The notes under the pieces are model-generated. The model had not been told where the DNA came from, did no database searches, and saw only the letters and a list, made by a program, of their open reading frames with translations. This document shows positions 1-7,571 of a stretch of DNA of 17,059 nucleotides, in pieces (position 1 is the first letter of the stretch; each line of letters opens with the position of its first letter). The DNA lies in assembly GCA_910577365.1 (NCBI GenBank), contig CAJTMU010000044.1:1-17059 (forward strand), written 5' to 3'. The position numbers and the translations under genes were made by a program. The DNA is from an uncultured Oscillospiraceae bacterium. GTDB taxonomy: Bacteria; Bacillota; Clostridia; Oscillospirales; Ruminococcaceae.

Positions 1-852
1 ATTTATAAATCCTCAGGTGTTGAGGTCATGGCTTTGCAGGGACTTGACCTTACAGTAGAGCGGGGAGAGCTGATGGGCATCGTCGGTGCCAGCGGCAGCG
101 GAAAATCAACGCTGTTGAATATGCTGGGCGGATTGGATAAGCCTTCGGCTGGCAGTCTATTCATTGACGGCAGGGATATGCTGAAATTCAATGAAAATGA
201 CGCAATAGAATATAAACGGAAAACAGTTGGGTTTGTGTGGCAGAATAATGCGAGAAACCTTATCCCGTACCTTACGGCTCAGCAAAATGTGGAAATGCCG
301 CTTTTGCTGTCGGGATTTGGCGGAAGGCAGGCGAGAGCCTCAGAGCTGTTGGATATGGTTGGGCTGTCGCAGAGGAAAAACAGCAGGCTGGATCAGATGT
401 CGGGCGGAGAGCAGCAGAGAGTCGCTATCGCAATTGCGCTGTCAAACAATCCAAAGCTGCTTTTGGCGGATGAACCGACAGGTTCGGTAGATACCGCCAC
501 TTCAAAGCTTATACTCGACGTTTTCCGCAATCTGAACAGGGTCATGGGCGTTACCATTATAATTGTAACGCATGACATAAATCTTTCCAAGCAGATCGAC
601 AGAGTGGTTGCCATACGCGACGGCAAAACATCTACCGAAATGCTGAGAAAAGCCTCCGCGCTTCGCTCCTTCGGTGAGCTTTCGGAGGAACAGCAGGAAC
701 AGGCTCATGAGGAGGTTTCCGTCCTTGACAGAGCAGGCAGACTGCAGATACCGAAGGAATATCTTGAAGAACTTGGGCTGAAGGGCGGCGATAAGGTCCG
801 CGTAGAGCTTGAGGAGGACAGGATAAGCATTTACCCCCGCAGGGGAGCATAA
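1..852 (+). CDS. ABC transporter ATP-binding protein, LolD/FtsE type, with C-terminal AbrB-like domain (5' partial)
   Basis: This is the nucleotide-binding subunit of an ABC transporter, hydrolysing ATP on the cytoplasmic side. The reading frame is open from base 1, and the residues before the first ATG (position 28) read IYKSSGVEV, which fits the usual start of this family, so the true start lies upstream of the window. Numbering from that ATG, Walker A is GASGSGKST (20-28), the signature is SGGEQQR (125-131), Walker B is LLLADEP (144-150) and the H-loop histidine is 182. The overall pattern is that of LolD/MacB/FtsE ATPases, which pair with FtsX-like permeases, not of MalK-type sugar ATPases. 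After a linker (about 195-231) the last 40 residues (232-271, beginning VLDRAGRLQIPKEYL) look like an AbrB/SpoVT swapped-hairpin domain. The gene sits 83 bp upstream of the solute-binding protein gene. Its partner permease is not in the window. ATPase identity is certain; the AbrB-like call is likely. Confidence 0.93.
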   Translation: MYKSSGVEVMALQGLDLTVERGELMGIVGASGSGKSTLLNMLGGLDKPSAGSLFIDGRDMLKFNENDAIEYKRKTVGFVWQNNARNLIPYLTAQQNVEMPLLLSGFGGRQARASELLDMVGLSQRKNSRLDQMSGGEQQRVAIAIALSNNPKLLLADEPTGSVDTATSKLILDVFRNLNRVMGVTIIIVTHDINLSKQIDRVVAIRDGKTSTEMLRKASALRSFGELSEEQQEQAHEEVSVLDRAGRLQIPKEYLEELGLKGGDKVRVELEEDRISIYPRRGA

Positions 853-860
853 CAGTAAAC

Positions 861-884
861 AATCGGGAGGGGAGAAGCCCGATT
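861..884 (+). other. Inverted repeat (hairpin) between ATPase and solute-binding protein genes
   Basis: AATCGGG (861-867) and CCCGATT (878-884) form a perfect 7-bp stem with a 10-nt purine-rich loop. No run of T follows, so it is not a standard terminator. The loop carries a GGAG-like sequence, and the stem ends exactly where the upstream ATG candidate (885) begins. A role in mRNA processing or in hiding that start is inference. Confidence 0.5.
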
Positions 885-916
885 ATGCGCTGTCGGCGGT
901 TCGCCGTGCAGATAAT

Positions 917-938
917 AGGAAAGGTGGATTATACTGTG
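917..938 (+). promoter_or_regulatory. Ribosome binding site deciding the GTG start of the solute-binding protein
   Basis: An AGGAAAGGTGG sequence (917-927) lies 8 nt before GTG at 936. Starting there puts a basic n-region (KQKVSFKK) directly before the hydrophobic signal-peptide core. The upstream ATG at 885 would add 17 residues with no clear role. Confidence 0.6.
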
Positions 939-3875
939 GCAAATAAGCAAAAAGTGAGCTTTAAAAAAGTAACATCGCTGTTTATGTCCGCGGTTATCGC
1001 TGCGTCGTTGGTTCAGGTCGCGAGCCTTGGCGCTGCTGCCGAAACAGAGGAGGAAGTAAGTTCCTTTGAGGACCTCAACGCTGACAATATGAACATTGTC
1101 AGCAACAAGCATGCGTATAAAAGTTACATAGAAGAGTACGCCGATGCTGCAAGACCCATGGAGGAGGTCACAATTGACGTGACCGAATTTGATGCGTCCG
1201 GCGGGGCAGTCTGTGAGATAGTCCCGTTTGAAGGAGAAACTGACTGTATGTCTTGGCTGGACAGCGAAGGCTCCGTTACATGGAAATTCAATGTCAAGAC
1301 AGCGGGACTGTACAACATGGAAATGTTCTACTATCCCATAGCTGGTTCCAACACGACCATTGAAGTCGGTATAATGATCGACAACAAGTGCCCCTTTGAC
1401 GAACTTCAGCTTGTCGAGCTTGACCGTTACTGGAGAAGCAACGGAAACATTGAGTTTGATGTTCAGCGGAAAAACCAGAAGCGCCCCCCACAAACGGAAT
1501 ACGACTGCTGGGTGACTTATCCTATAAAGGATAAATCGGGACTGATGAATGATCCTTACAGCTTTTATCTTTCCGCCGGTGAACATACACTGACGCTGAA
1601 CGGTGTAAAGACCAACTTCTACATGAAGAATATCCGCTTTTACAATAACGAGGCTCTGCCCTCCTATGCGGATATCAAGCCCTCGGCAGCTGAGATAGAG
1701 AGCACTCCCGCTCTACTCAATAACGAGGCAATACTTATTGAAGCGGAAACTCCTGCTTACACCACCGCCTCCACGCTTTATCCCACTTTCGACAGAACAG
1801 ACTATACCATAAGCCCCTCACACCCTGTTTACAAGCGCTATAACACATTGGGCGCGGAAACTTGGGACAAGGCGACGCAGATGGTTGTATGGAATGTTGA
1901 AGTGCCTGCCGACGGTTGGTACAGTCTTAATCTTCGCGTTCGTCAGAACACAATGCGCGGCTTCTTCTCCAACAGACGCGTTTATATTAACGGCGTTGTT
2001 CCCTGCGCAGAGCTTGACGATGTTAAAATTCAGTACAATTCCAAGTGGCAGAATGTAAACCTTGTTGATGATAACGGTGAGGAGATATACGTTTATCTTA
2101 ACGCCGGCACAAACACGATAGGTCTTGAGGCTATACCAGGCGATATCGGTGAGGTAATGCAGAGACTTGATGACCTCGTTTACAACATGAACTACTACCG
2201 CAGACGCATTCTGATGATAACTGGTCCAAGCCCCGATGAATTTAACGACTACTTCCTTGATATACAGATACCCGAGCTGCTTGATGTATTCCAAAGTACA
2301 GTTGATCAGCTTTATGCGGAGAAAGCCAGCATAGAGGCTCTTACGGGTCAGGGGTCGGAGGCAGCTGCTCTTCAGACCATGGCTATCATTCTTGAGCTTG
2401 CTATAAAAGAGCCGGATGATATTCCGACTATGATAGGAAGCATACGCGACCAGATAACGGCTGTTTCCGCGTGGATGCGCGACTACCGCGATCAGCCCCT
2501 TGAGATCGACTATTTAGAAGTAAAGACAGTCCATGATGAATACAAGAACAACAAGAGCAACTTCTTTAAGGCTTTTGCATTCGGTTTCCGTGGATTCATA
2601 GGTTCTTTCTTTGAAGATTACACATCGATCTCCGAAACAACCACACAGGCGCTTAATGTATGGGTATCTCTCGGTCGTGACCAGGCTACCGTAGTAAGTG
2701 AGCTGGTTGCCAACCAGTACAACCCCGACCACTCAATTCAGGCATCAATAAGCCTTGTGCAGGGAGCTGTTCTTGAGGCAACCCTTGCGGGCAAGGGTCC
2801 CGAGGTGGCGCTGTTCAGCGGCGGTGATTTCCCCGTTGTCTGTGCATCAAGAGGTCTGTTGGTGGAACTTTCGGCAAATCCCGACTTTAACACCATAGCA
2901 CAGCGGTTCTCCCCCGATGTTATGACGCTGTATGAGTTTAACGGCGGATATTACGCATTGCCGCTGGATGAAAACTTCCCAATGATGTTCTACCGCACTG
3001 ACGTCCTTCAGGAGCTTGGCTATGACGAGCCTCCCGAGAGCTGGGACGCGCTGATAGACATGCTGCCCGATCTTCAGAGAAAATACCTCGAAGTCGGTCT
3101 GATACTGCCCTCAAATGTTTCTTCTCAGGTATTTGATGCGGGCAACACTTTCGTTCTTCTGATGCTTCAGACAGGACAGAGTTTCTATAACGACAATTAC
3201 ACCGCAACCACTTTCAATACCGAAGCAGCGGTTGAGGCGTTCACCAAGTGGACAAAGTTCTATACAATTTACGACTTTTCGCAGACCTACGATGGTTTCT
3301 CGCGTTTCAGAACAGGTGAGATGCCCATCCTTATCCAGAACTACGCGACCTTCTATACGCAGCTTACCGTTGCGGCGCCTGAGATAAAGGGCCTGTGGGA
3401 CTTTACACACGTTCCCGGTTCTTACAGAACGGACGAGAACGGAAATCAGGTACTTGATTATACATCCAACTCCGGTTCCTCCGGTGCGGTTATATTCAAG
3501 AGCTGCACCAACCCCGAGGCAGCATGGGACTTCATCAAGTGGTTCACCTCAACTGATGTTCAGGTTGAGTACGGCAGGACTATCGAGGCAATTATGGGTC
3601 CGATGGGACGCTATGCTACTGCCAATCTTGAAGCGCTTGAAAAGATGAACTGGTCTACATCAGAATACAATAAGATTGCCGATCAGATGTCTCATTTGCG
3701 CGAGGTACCGATAATCCCCGCTTCCTATGCGGTGACCCGTAACGTTTACAACGCGTTCAGAGCCGTTGTAAATAACCAGAGAGATCCCAGACTCCAGCTG
3801 TCCTCTTACAACAGAGACATCAACAACGAGATTGTAAGAAAGCTGAAAGAGCTTGGCTTCTACACGGAGGAATGA
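936..3875 (+). CDS. Secreted extracellular solute-binding protein with two N-terminal CBM-like modules
   Basis: This is the substrate-capture component of a sugar ABC importer, acting outside the membrane. From the GTG at 936 it has 979 residues, more than twice the usual 400-450 of a CUT1 binding protein. Residues 1-36 form a signal peptide ending near GAAAE. There is no lipobox cysteine, unlike most Gram-positive binding proteins. Two beta-sandwich-like segments follow, about 77-240 and 264-415; the second starts LIEAETPAY and holds ADGWYSLNLRVRQ, a style seen in CBM6/CBM35-type modules. A mostly helical linker (about 415-570) leads to the SBP_bac_1-type module (about 571-979), starting ALNVWVSLGRDQ and containing YALPLDENFPMMFYRTDVL and PEAAWDFIKWFTS. 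The latter motifs are typical of maltose/oligosaccharide binding proteins. Permeases follow after a 146-bp spacer. The substrate cannot be read from sequence. ATG at 885 is the alternative start. Confidence 0.88.
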   Translation: MANKQKVSFKKVTSLFMSAVIAASLVQVASLGAAAETEEEVSSFEDLNADNMNIVSNKHAYKSYIEEYADAARPMEEVTIDVTEFDASGGAVCEIVPFEGETDCMSWLDSEGSVTWKFNVKTAGLYNMEMFYYPIAGSNTTIEVGIMIDNKCPFDELQLVELDRYWRSNGNIEFDVQRKNQKRPPQTEYDCWVTYPIKDKSGLMNDPYSFYLSAGEHTLTLNGVKTNFYMKNIRFYNNEALPSYADIKPSAAEIESTPALLNNEAILIEAETPAYTTASTLYPTFDRTDYTISPSHPVYKRYNTLGAETWDKATQMVVWNVEVPADGWYSLNLRVRQNTMRGFFSNRRVYINGVVPCAELDDVKIQYNSKWQNVNLVDDNGEEIYVYLNAGTNTIGLEAIPGDIGEVMQRLDDLVYNMNYYRRRILMITGPSPDEFNDYFLDIQIPELLDVFQSTVDQLYAEKASIEALTGQGSEAAALQTMAIILELAIKEPDDIPTMIGSIRDQITAVSAWMRDYRDQPLEIDYLEVKTVHDEYKNNKSNFFKAFAFGFRGFIGSFFEDYTSISETTTQALNVWVSLGRDQATVVSELVANQYNPDHSIQASISLVQGAVLEATLAGKGPEVALFSGGDFPVVCASRGLLVELSANPDFNTIAQRFSPDVMTLYEFNGGYYALPLDENFPMMFYRTDVLQELGYDEPPESWDALIDMLPDLQRKYLEVGLILPSNVSSQVFDAGNTFVLLMLQTGQSFYNDNYTATTFNTEAAVEAFTKWTKFYTIYDFSQTYDGFSRFRTGEMPILIQNYATFYTQLTVAAPEIKGLWDFTHVPGSYRTDENGNQVLDYTSNSGSSGAVIFKSCTNPEAAWDFIKWFTSTDVQVEYGRTIEAIMGPMGRYATANLEALEKMNWSTSEYNKIADQMSHLREVPIIPASYAVTRNVYNAFRAVVNNQRDPRLQLSSYNRDINNEIVRKLKELGFYTEE

Positions 3876-3881
3876 TACTTG

Positions 3882-3959
3882 TCCCGCTTTGAGTTTCATA
3901 TAAAACAACAATCAGATATTATGAAAAAACAACATTTTCCTGAATGCTCTAAAGCGGGA
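3882..3959 (+). repeat. Long-range inverted repeat after the solute-binding protein gene
   Basis: TCCCGCTTT (3882-3890) is the exact reverse complement of AAAGCGGGA (3951-3959). The 60-nt loop is AT-rich. Pairing can extend inward through GAG/CTC with one bulged base and outward by a few G-U and A-U pairs. It begins 7 bp after the stop codon. No T-run follows, so it is more likely a 3'-end stabilising structure than a terminator; that role is inference. Confidence 0.5.
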
Positions 3960-3980
3960 TAGTATAACTACTGCAAGGCG

Positions 3981-3997
3981 GGAGAGCCATGCTCTCC
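3981..3997 (+). other. Stem-loop before the first permease ribosome binding site
   Basis: GGAGAGC (3981-3987) pairs perfectly with GCTCTCC (3991-3997) around a CAT loop. AGGAGG of the next gene lies 11 bp downstream (4009-4014). The strong stem lacks a T-tract. Placed between a binding-protein gene and permease genes, it resembles the stem-loops that let binding-protein mRNA outlast permease mRNA; the role here is inferred. Confidence 0.5.
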
Positions 3998-4021
3998 GAA
4001 TAAATATTAGGAGGAATCAGT

Positions 4022-4960
4022 TTGTTCGGTAAAGAAAAATCGCAGTATATCGAAGACAGCAAGTTTCGCTATACGATGCGCGAAATGAAAAAGAACGGCA
4101 GTGCTTATGTGCTTGCGCTACCATTCTTCTTACTGTTCGTAGTCTTTACGGGGATTCCGGTTTTGATCTCGCTCCCTATCGGCTTTACGAACTTTAACAT
4201 GGTACAATTCCCCCAATGGACGGGGTTAAGCAACTTCTACACTTTGTTTCTGGCAGACGACGTTTTCCTTATCGCGATACAGAATACACTGGTTTTCGCG
4301 ATAATCACGGGACCCGTGAGCTATATCCTCTGCTTCCTGCTCGCGTGGCTGATAAATGAGATGCCCGGTCCGCTGAAAACCGTATTTACCTACGTTTTCT
4401 ATGCGCCGACGCTTGCGGGTAATATCTTCGCTACATGGCAGCTCATTTTCTCGGGTGATACTTATGGCTTCCTTAATTCCGTGCTGCTTAATCTGGGTCT
4501 TGTCAAAGGTGCGCAGCAGTGGCTGACCGATGCCCGTTATATCCTTATGTGTGTTATCATTGTACAGATGTGGATGGCGCTTGGCGCAGGATTCCTCGCA
4601 CTGAGGGCGGGACTTCAGGGTATCGACAAGTCCGGATACGAAGCAGGCGCAATCGAGGGTATCAAGAACCGCTTCCAAGAGCTTATCTATTTTACCGTTC
4701 CATCAATGGGACCGCAGCTGCTGTTCGCGGCGGTAATGCAGATCACCTCTTCGTTTACGGCAGGTGATATCGGTCGTTCTTTGACCGCGTTCCCCTCAAC
4801 TGACTATGCGGCGCACACAATCATGACGCACGCCTTTGACTACGGCTCAATCAGATACGAAATGGGCTATGCCTGCGCTATTTGCTTCGTGCTGTTCCTC
4901 GTAATGCTTGTCGTGAACAACGTTATCCGCAAGGCAATGAGCGGAATTCTGGATACATAA
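4022..4960 (+). CDS. Carbohydrate ABC transporter permease, MalF/UgpA-like
   Basis: This is a membrane-spanning subunit of a CUT1-type sugar importer, forming the channel with the next gene's product. The start is TTG at 4022, supported by a full AGGAGG (4009-4014) with 7-nt spacing; no ATG fits as well. The 312-residue length is normal for the family. About six membrane helices are visible, the first around residues 28-52. The ATPase-contact EAA loop lies near residues 207-228 (EAGAIEGIKNRFQELIYF, then VPS). It is degenerate: the usual EAA-x2-DGA reads EAGAIEG, so the aspartate is a glutamate and the final alanine an isoleucine. The stop lies 13 bp before the partner permease, indicating translational coupling. 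Confidence 0.92.
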   Translation: MFGKEKSQYIEDSKFRYTMREMKKNGSAYVLALPFFLLFVVFTGIPVLISLPIGFTNFNMVQFPQWTGLSNFYTLFLADDVFLIAIQNTLVFAIITGPVSYILCFLLAWLINEMPGPLKTVFTYVFYAPTLAGNIFATWQLIFSGDTYGFLNSVLLNLGLVKGAQQWLTDARYILMCVIIVQMWMALGAGFLALRAGLQGIDKSGYEAGAIEGIKNRFQELIYFTVPSMGPQLLFAAVMQITSSFTAGDIGRSLTAFPSTDYAAHTIMTHAFDYGSIRYEMGYACAICFVLFLVMLVVNNVIRKAMSGILDT

Positions 4961-4973
4961 GGAGGTACGGGAA

Positions 4974-5834
4974 ATGCGCATAATTAAGAAAAGAAAAAAG
5001 TGGGGCGGCTCCCGCGGCGGCGATATAGCGATATTCCTGTTGCTTATTTTTGTCGGTCTGTTCATGCTGTTCCCTATCTACTTCTCGTTTGTCCAGTCCA
5101 TAAAGCCGGTTGAGGAGTTGTTCGTGTTCCCTCCCAAGCTCTATGTACAGAATCCCACCTCGCTGAATTTCGAGGATATGCTTAAGGTAGCAGGTGCACT
5201 GGACGTTCCGTTTTCAAGATACGTATTTAACTCAGTTCTTATATCGGTTGTAGTTACGGTGGTACAGCTTCTGCTGTCCTCCTCGGCGGCATATGTGCTG
5301 GCTAAAGTAAGGGCACCCGGCATAAGAGCTATGAACAAGATAATAGAGATTGCGCTGCTGTTTACCTCCTCGGTAACATACATCGTTCAGTATATCGTTA
5401 TGGCGGTTCTCGGCATGATTGATACCTATTTTGCGCTGACACTTCCTTACATAGCTACCGCAATGGGTCTGTTCCTCATGCGTCAGTTCATGGGACAGAT
5501 TCCCGAGAGTATGATTGAAGCTGCGAAGCTGGACGGCGCAAGCCACATGAGAATATGCTGGCAGGTCGTTATGCCTAATGTAAAGCCCGCATGGCTAACG
5601 CTGATGATATTCGCGTTCCAGGGTGCATGGCAGATTACGGGTTACCTTTTCGTATACAGTGAGCAGCTGAAGCCTATTCCTATCGTTATGCAGCAGATTG
5701 CAGCTTCGGGTATAGCCAGAACGGGCGTGTCGTCCGCGACGGTAGTTGTACTGATGCTGCCGCCTATGATACTGTTCCTTATTCTTCAGAGCAACGTTGT
5801 TGAAACGATGGCTCACTCGGGACTTAAGGACTGA
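4974..5834 (+). CDS. Carbohydrate ABC transporter permease, MalG/UgpE-like
   Basis: This is the second channel subunit of the first CUT1-type pair. The ATG at 4974 has GGAGG at 4961-4965 (spacing 8), directly behind the previous stop codon. The 286-residue product has a basic N-terminus (RIIKKRKK), a first helix at about residues 20-42 and about six helices overall. The EAA motif is canonical: EAAKLDGAS starting at residue 182, followed by MRICWQVVMPNVKP, the coupling-helix region that contacts the ATPase. No CUT1-type ATPase is encoded nearby. Many Firmicutes sugar importers share one MsmX-type ATPase encoded elsewhere, which would explain this. Confidence 0.93.
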   Translation: MRIIKKRKKWGGSRGGDIAIFLLLIFVGLFMLFPIYFSFVQSIKPVEELFVFPPKLYVQNPTSLNFEDMLKVAGALDVPFSRYVFNSVLISVVVTVVQLLLSSSAAYVLAKVRAPGIRAMNKIIEIALLFTSSVTYIVQYIVMAVLGMIDTYFALTLPYIATAMGLFLMRQFMGQIPESMIEAAKLDGASHMRICWQVVMPNVKPAWLTLMIFAFQGAWQITGYLFVYSEQLKPIPIVMQQIAASGIARTGVSSATVVVLMLPPMILFLILQSNVVETMAHSGLKD

Positions 5835-5849
5835 TCCGAAAAACGTCAA

Positions 5850-5890
5850 GCCCGCGGGCGGAGCAGGGGCGAACCCCTAAGAACCCCGCG
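5850..5890 (+). other. GC-rich nested inverted repeats in the permease-NHL spacer
   Basis: GCCCGCGGGC (5850-5859) is a perfect palindrome. AGGGG-CGAA-CCCCT (5865-5878) is a perfect 5-bp hairpin. CGCGGG (5853-5858) can pair with CCCGCG (5885-5890) to enclose that hairpin. No T-tract follows. It could be an mRNA stability or processing element, or a copy of a dispersed palindromic repeat, which only the rest of the genome can show. Confidence 0.5.
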
Positions 5891-5930
5891 CGGCATAACC
5901 GATAAAATACATAACGAAAGGATGATTACA

Positions 5931-7568
5931 GTGCCATCAATCAGACGCATCGCTGCCTGCGCGGCATCCGCCTTTATGGCGGCGGCTATGCTCTGCACGG
6001 GCGTTGCATACGCCGATGAGCCTTATGACGGTTACAACTATGACTGGTACGGCGACCCTATCCCCTCACAGAACGGCTATGTTGTGGAAAAGGTAGTGAC
6101 CGGTAAGGATATCGGCTGCGGCGACCTGAACACGCCGTCGGATATGTTCATTTCAGATTCCGACGAAATATACATAGCGGATACCGCCTATTCCGGCACG
6201 CTCGATTCAAATATGAAAGGGCGTATAGTAATAACCGACAGCAAGTTCAAACTTATAAACGCGATAGAGTACCTCGATTTTTCCGAGGTTGGCGAGTGGC
6301 TTAAGAAAAGAGAGGACGCAATGAATGCGGGTACTCTTGACCAGTCAAGATATGCCAAAGAAACAAGCGTTTACTTTAAAGGTCCCACGGGTGTTTTTGT
6401 TGCCGACGACGATATGATTTATGTTGCCGACAATGAAAATGAGAGAGTAGTTGCTTTCTACGCGGAGAAAGACGGCAGCGGTATAGGGTACGGAAGAGTG
6501 GTTGCGGTTTACACCAGACCAGAGGAGGACGTTTTTGACCAGACACAGACATTCAATCCCTCCAAGGTGCTTATAGACGCGGCTAAAAATGTCTATATCG
6601 TTATCGATTCCACCACAAAGGGCGCGCTCGTGTTCTCAAGAGAGGGCGAGTTCAATGGATATTTCGGTGCGAACCGTGTCGAGAAAACCGGAGAGGTTGT
6701 AATGAACGCTTTCTGGAAGCTGATTTTCACCCGCGAGCAGATCATCAGAATGCAAAGAAATGTTCCTGTTGAAATTTCCAATTTTGATATTGACAGTGAC
6801 AACTTCATTTATACCGTTACGGAAACCAAAAATTCCGAAACTGATATTCTGAAGAAGCTCAATTCTGCGGGAACAAACATCTTCGTAAAGCTTGGATTTG
6901 ACACATACACTTTCGGCGATTTCCTTACAAAATATTACAGAGGAAAGACATACTCTTCACGCATCACGGACGTTGACATAGGAGAAAACGGGGTAATAAA
7001 TCTTCTTGACCTGGAAACGGGACGCATATTTCAGTACAGCAACGAATGCGACCTGATGTTTATCTTCGGTGGAACGGGTACTCAGAAAGGTACGTTCACC
7101 ACAGTAAACGCTGTTGAGAGCCTCGGAAACAACGTTTTCGTCCTTGACGGACGCAAAAACAGCGTTACGATATTCGGGCGCACCGAATTCGGAGCGATAG
7201 TACATGAGGCAATAACCCTTTTTAACACCGGTAAATATGCGGATTCGATAGGACCTTGGAACGAGGTGCTGTGCCGTGATTCAAATTACTGGTGGGCATA
7301 TGTCGGTCTTGGAAACGCTTACCTCAATCAGAACGACTTTGAGACTGCGATGGATTACTTCTATTACAATTCCAGAGGCGGATATAATGAAGCGTTCAAG
7401 GGCTGGAGAATGGCGTTTATCAGAGAAAACTTCACGCTTTTCGCGATAATTATCGTGGTTCTGCTCGCGGCTATCTATGTTATCTCCAGTATCCGCGGAC
7501 GCCAGCGCGCAAAGAAGAGGGCGATCGCCGACATGCTTCTGAGAGAACAGCAGAAAAAGGAGGAGTAA
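5931..7568 (+). CDS. Secreted NHL-repeat beta-propeller protein with TPR-like region and C-terminal membrane anchor
   Basis: Function unknown; the architecture suggests a membrane-anchored extracellular binding or sensing protein. The GTG at 5931 is chosen because AAAGGA (5917-5922) sits 8 nt upstream; the ATG at 5922 overlaps this site and has no spacing. The 545-residue product has a signal peptide ending near AYADE. NHL-type blades recur up to about residue 420, for example TPSDMFISDSDEIYIADT and GPTGVFVADDDMIYVADN. A TPR-like helical stretch (about 421-495; YWWAYVGLGNAYLNQNDFE) follows, then one transmembrane helix (about 503-521) and a very basic cytoplasmic tail. The topology is thus outside-in. 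The next gene (YIP1) begins 3 bp after the stop, so the two proteins probably act together in the membrane. No catalytic residues of gluconolactonases could be assigned. Confidence 0.82.
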   Translation: MPSIRRIAACAASAFMAAAMLCTGVAYADEPYDGYNYDWYGDPIPSQNGYVVEKVVTGKDIGCGDLNTPSDMFISDSDEIYIADTAYSGTLDSNMKGRIVITDSKFKLINAIEYLDFSEVGEWLKKREDAMNAGTLDQSRYAKETSVYFKGPTGVFVADDDMIYVADNENERVVAFYAEKDGSGIGYGRVVAVYTRPEEDVFDQTQTFNPSKVLIDAAKNVYIVIDSTTKGALVFSREGEFNGYFGANRVEKTGEVVMNAFWKLIFTREQIIRMQRNVPVEISNFDIDSDNFIYTVTETKNSETDILKKLNSAGTNIFVKLGFDTYTFGDFLTKYYRGKTYSSRITDVDIGENGVINLLDLETGRIFQYSNECDLMFIFGGTGTQKGTFTTVNAVESLGNNVFVLDGRKNSVTIFGRTEFGAIVHEAITLFNTGKYADSIGPWNEVLCRDSNYWWAYVGLGNAYLNQNDFETAMDYFYYNSRGGYNEAFKGWRMAFIRENFTLFAIIIVVLLAAIYVISSIRGRQRAKKRAIADMLLREQQKKEE

Positions 7569-7571
7569 GCC

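Noticed and set aside
885..935. ATG start at 885 for the solute-binding protein, adding 17 residues
   Set aside because: It directly abuts a hairpin, and the extension (RCRRFAVQIIGKVDYT) would push the signal peptide away from the N-terminus. The GTG at 936 has a better-spaced ribosome binding site.
831..1586. 251-codon minus-strand ORF
   Set aside because: It is antisense to the solute-binding protein gene, gives no recognisable protein and has no ribosome binding site; it is a shadow of the plus-strand coding bias.
1818..2294. 158-codon minus-strand ORF
   Set aside because: It is antisense to the binding-protein gene, and its composition is explained by the opposite strand.
5922..5930. 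ATG start at 5922 for the NHL protein
   Set aside because: The ribosome binding site AAAGGA overlaps this ATG; the GTG at 5931 has 8-nt spacing.
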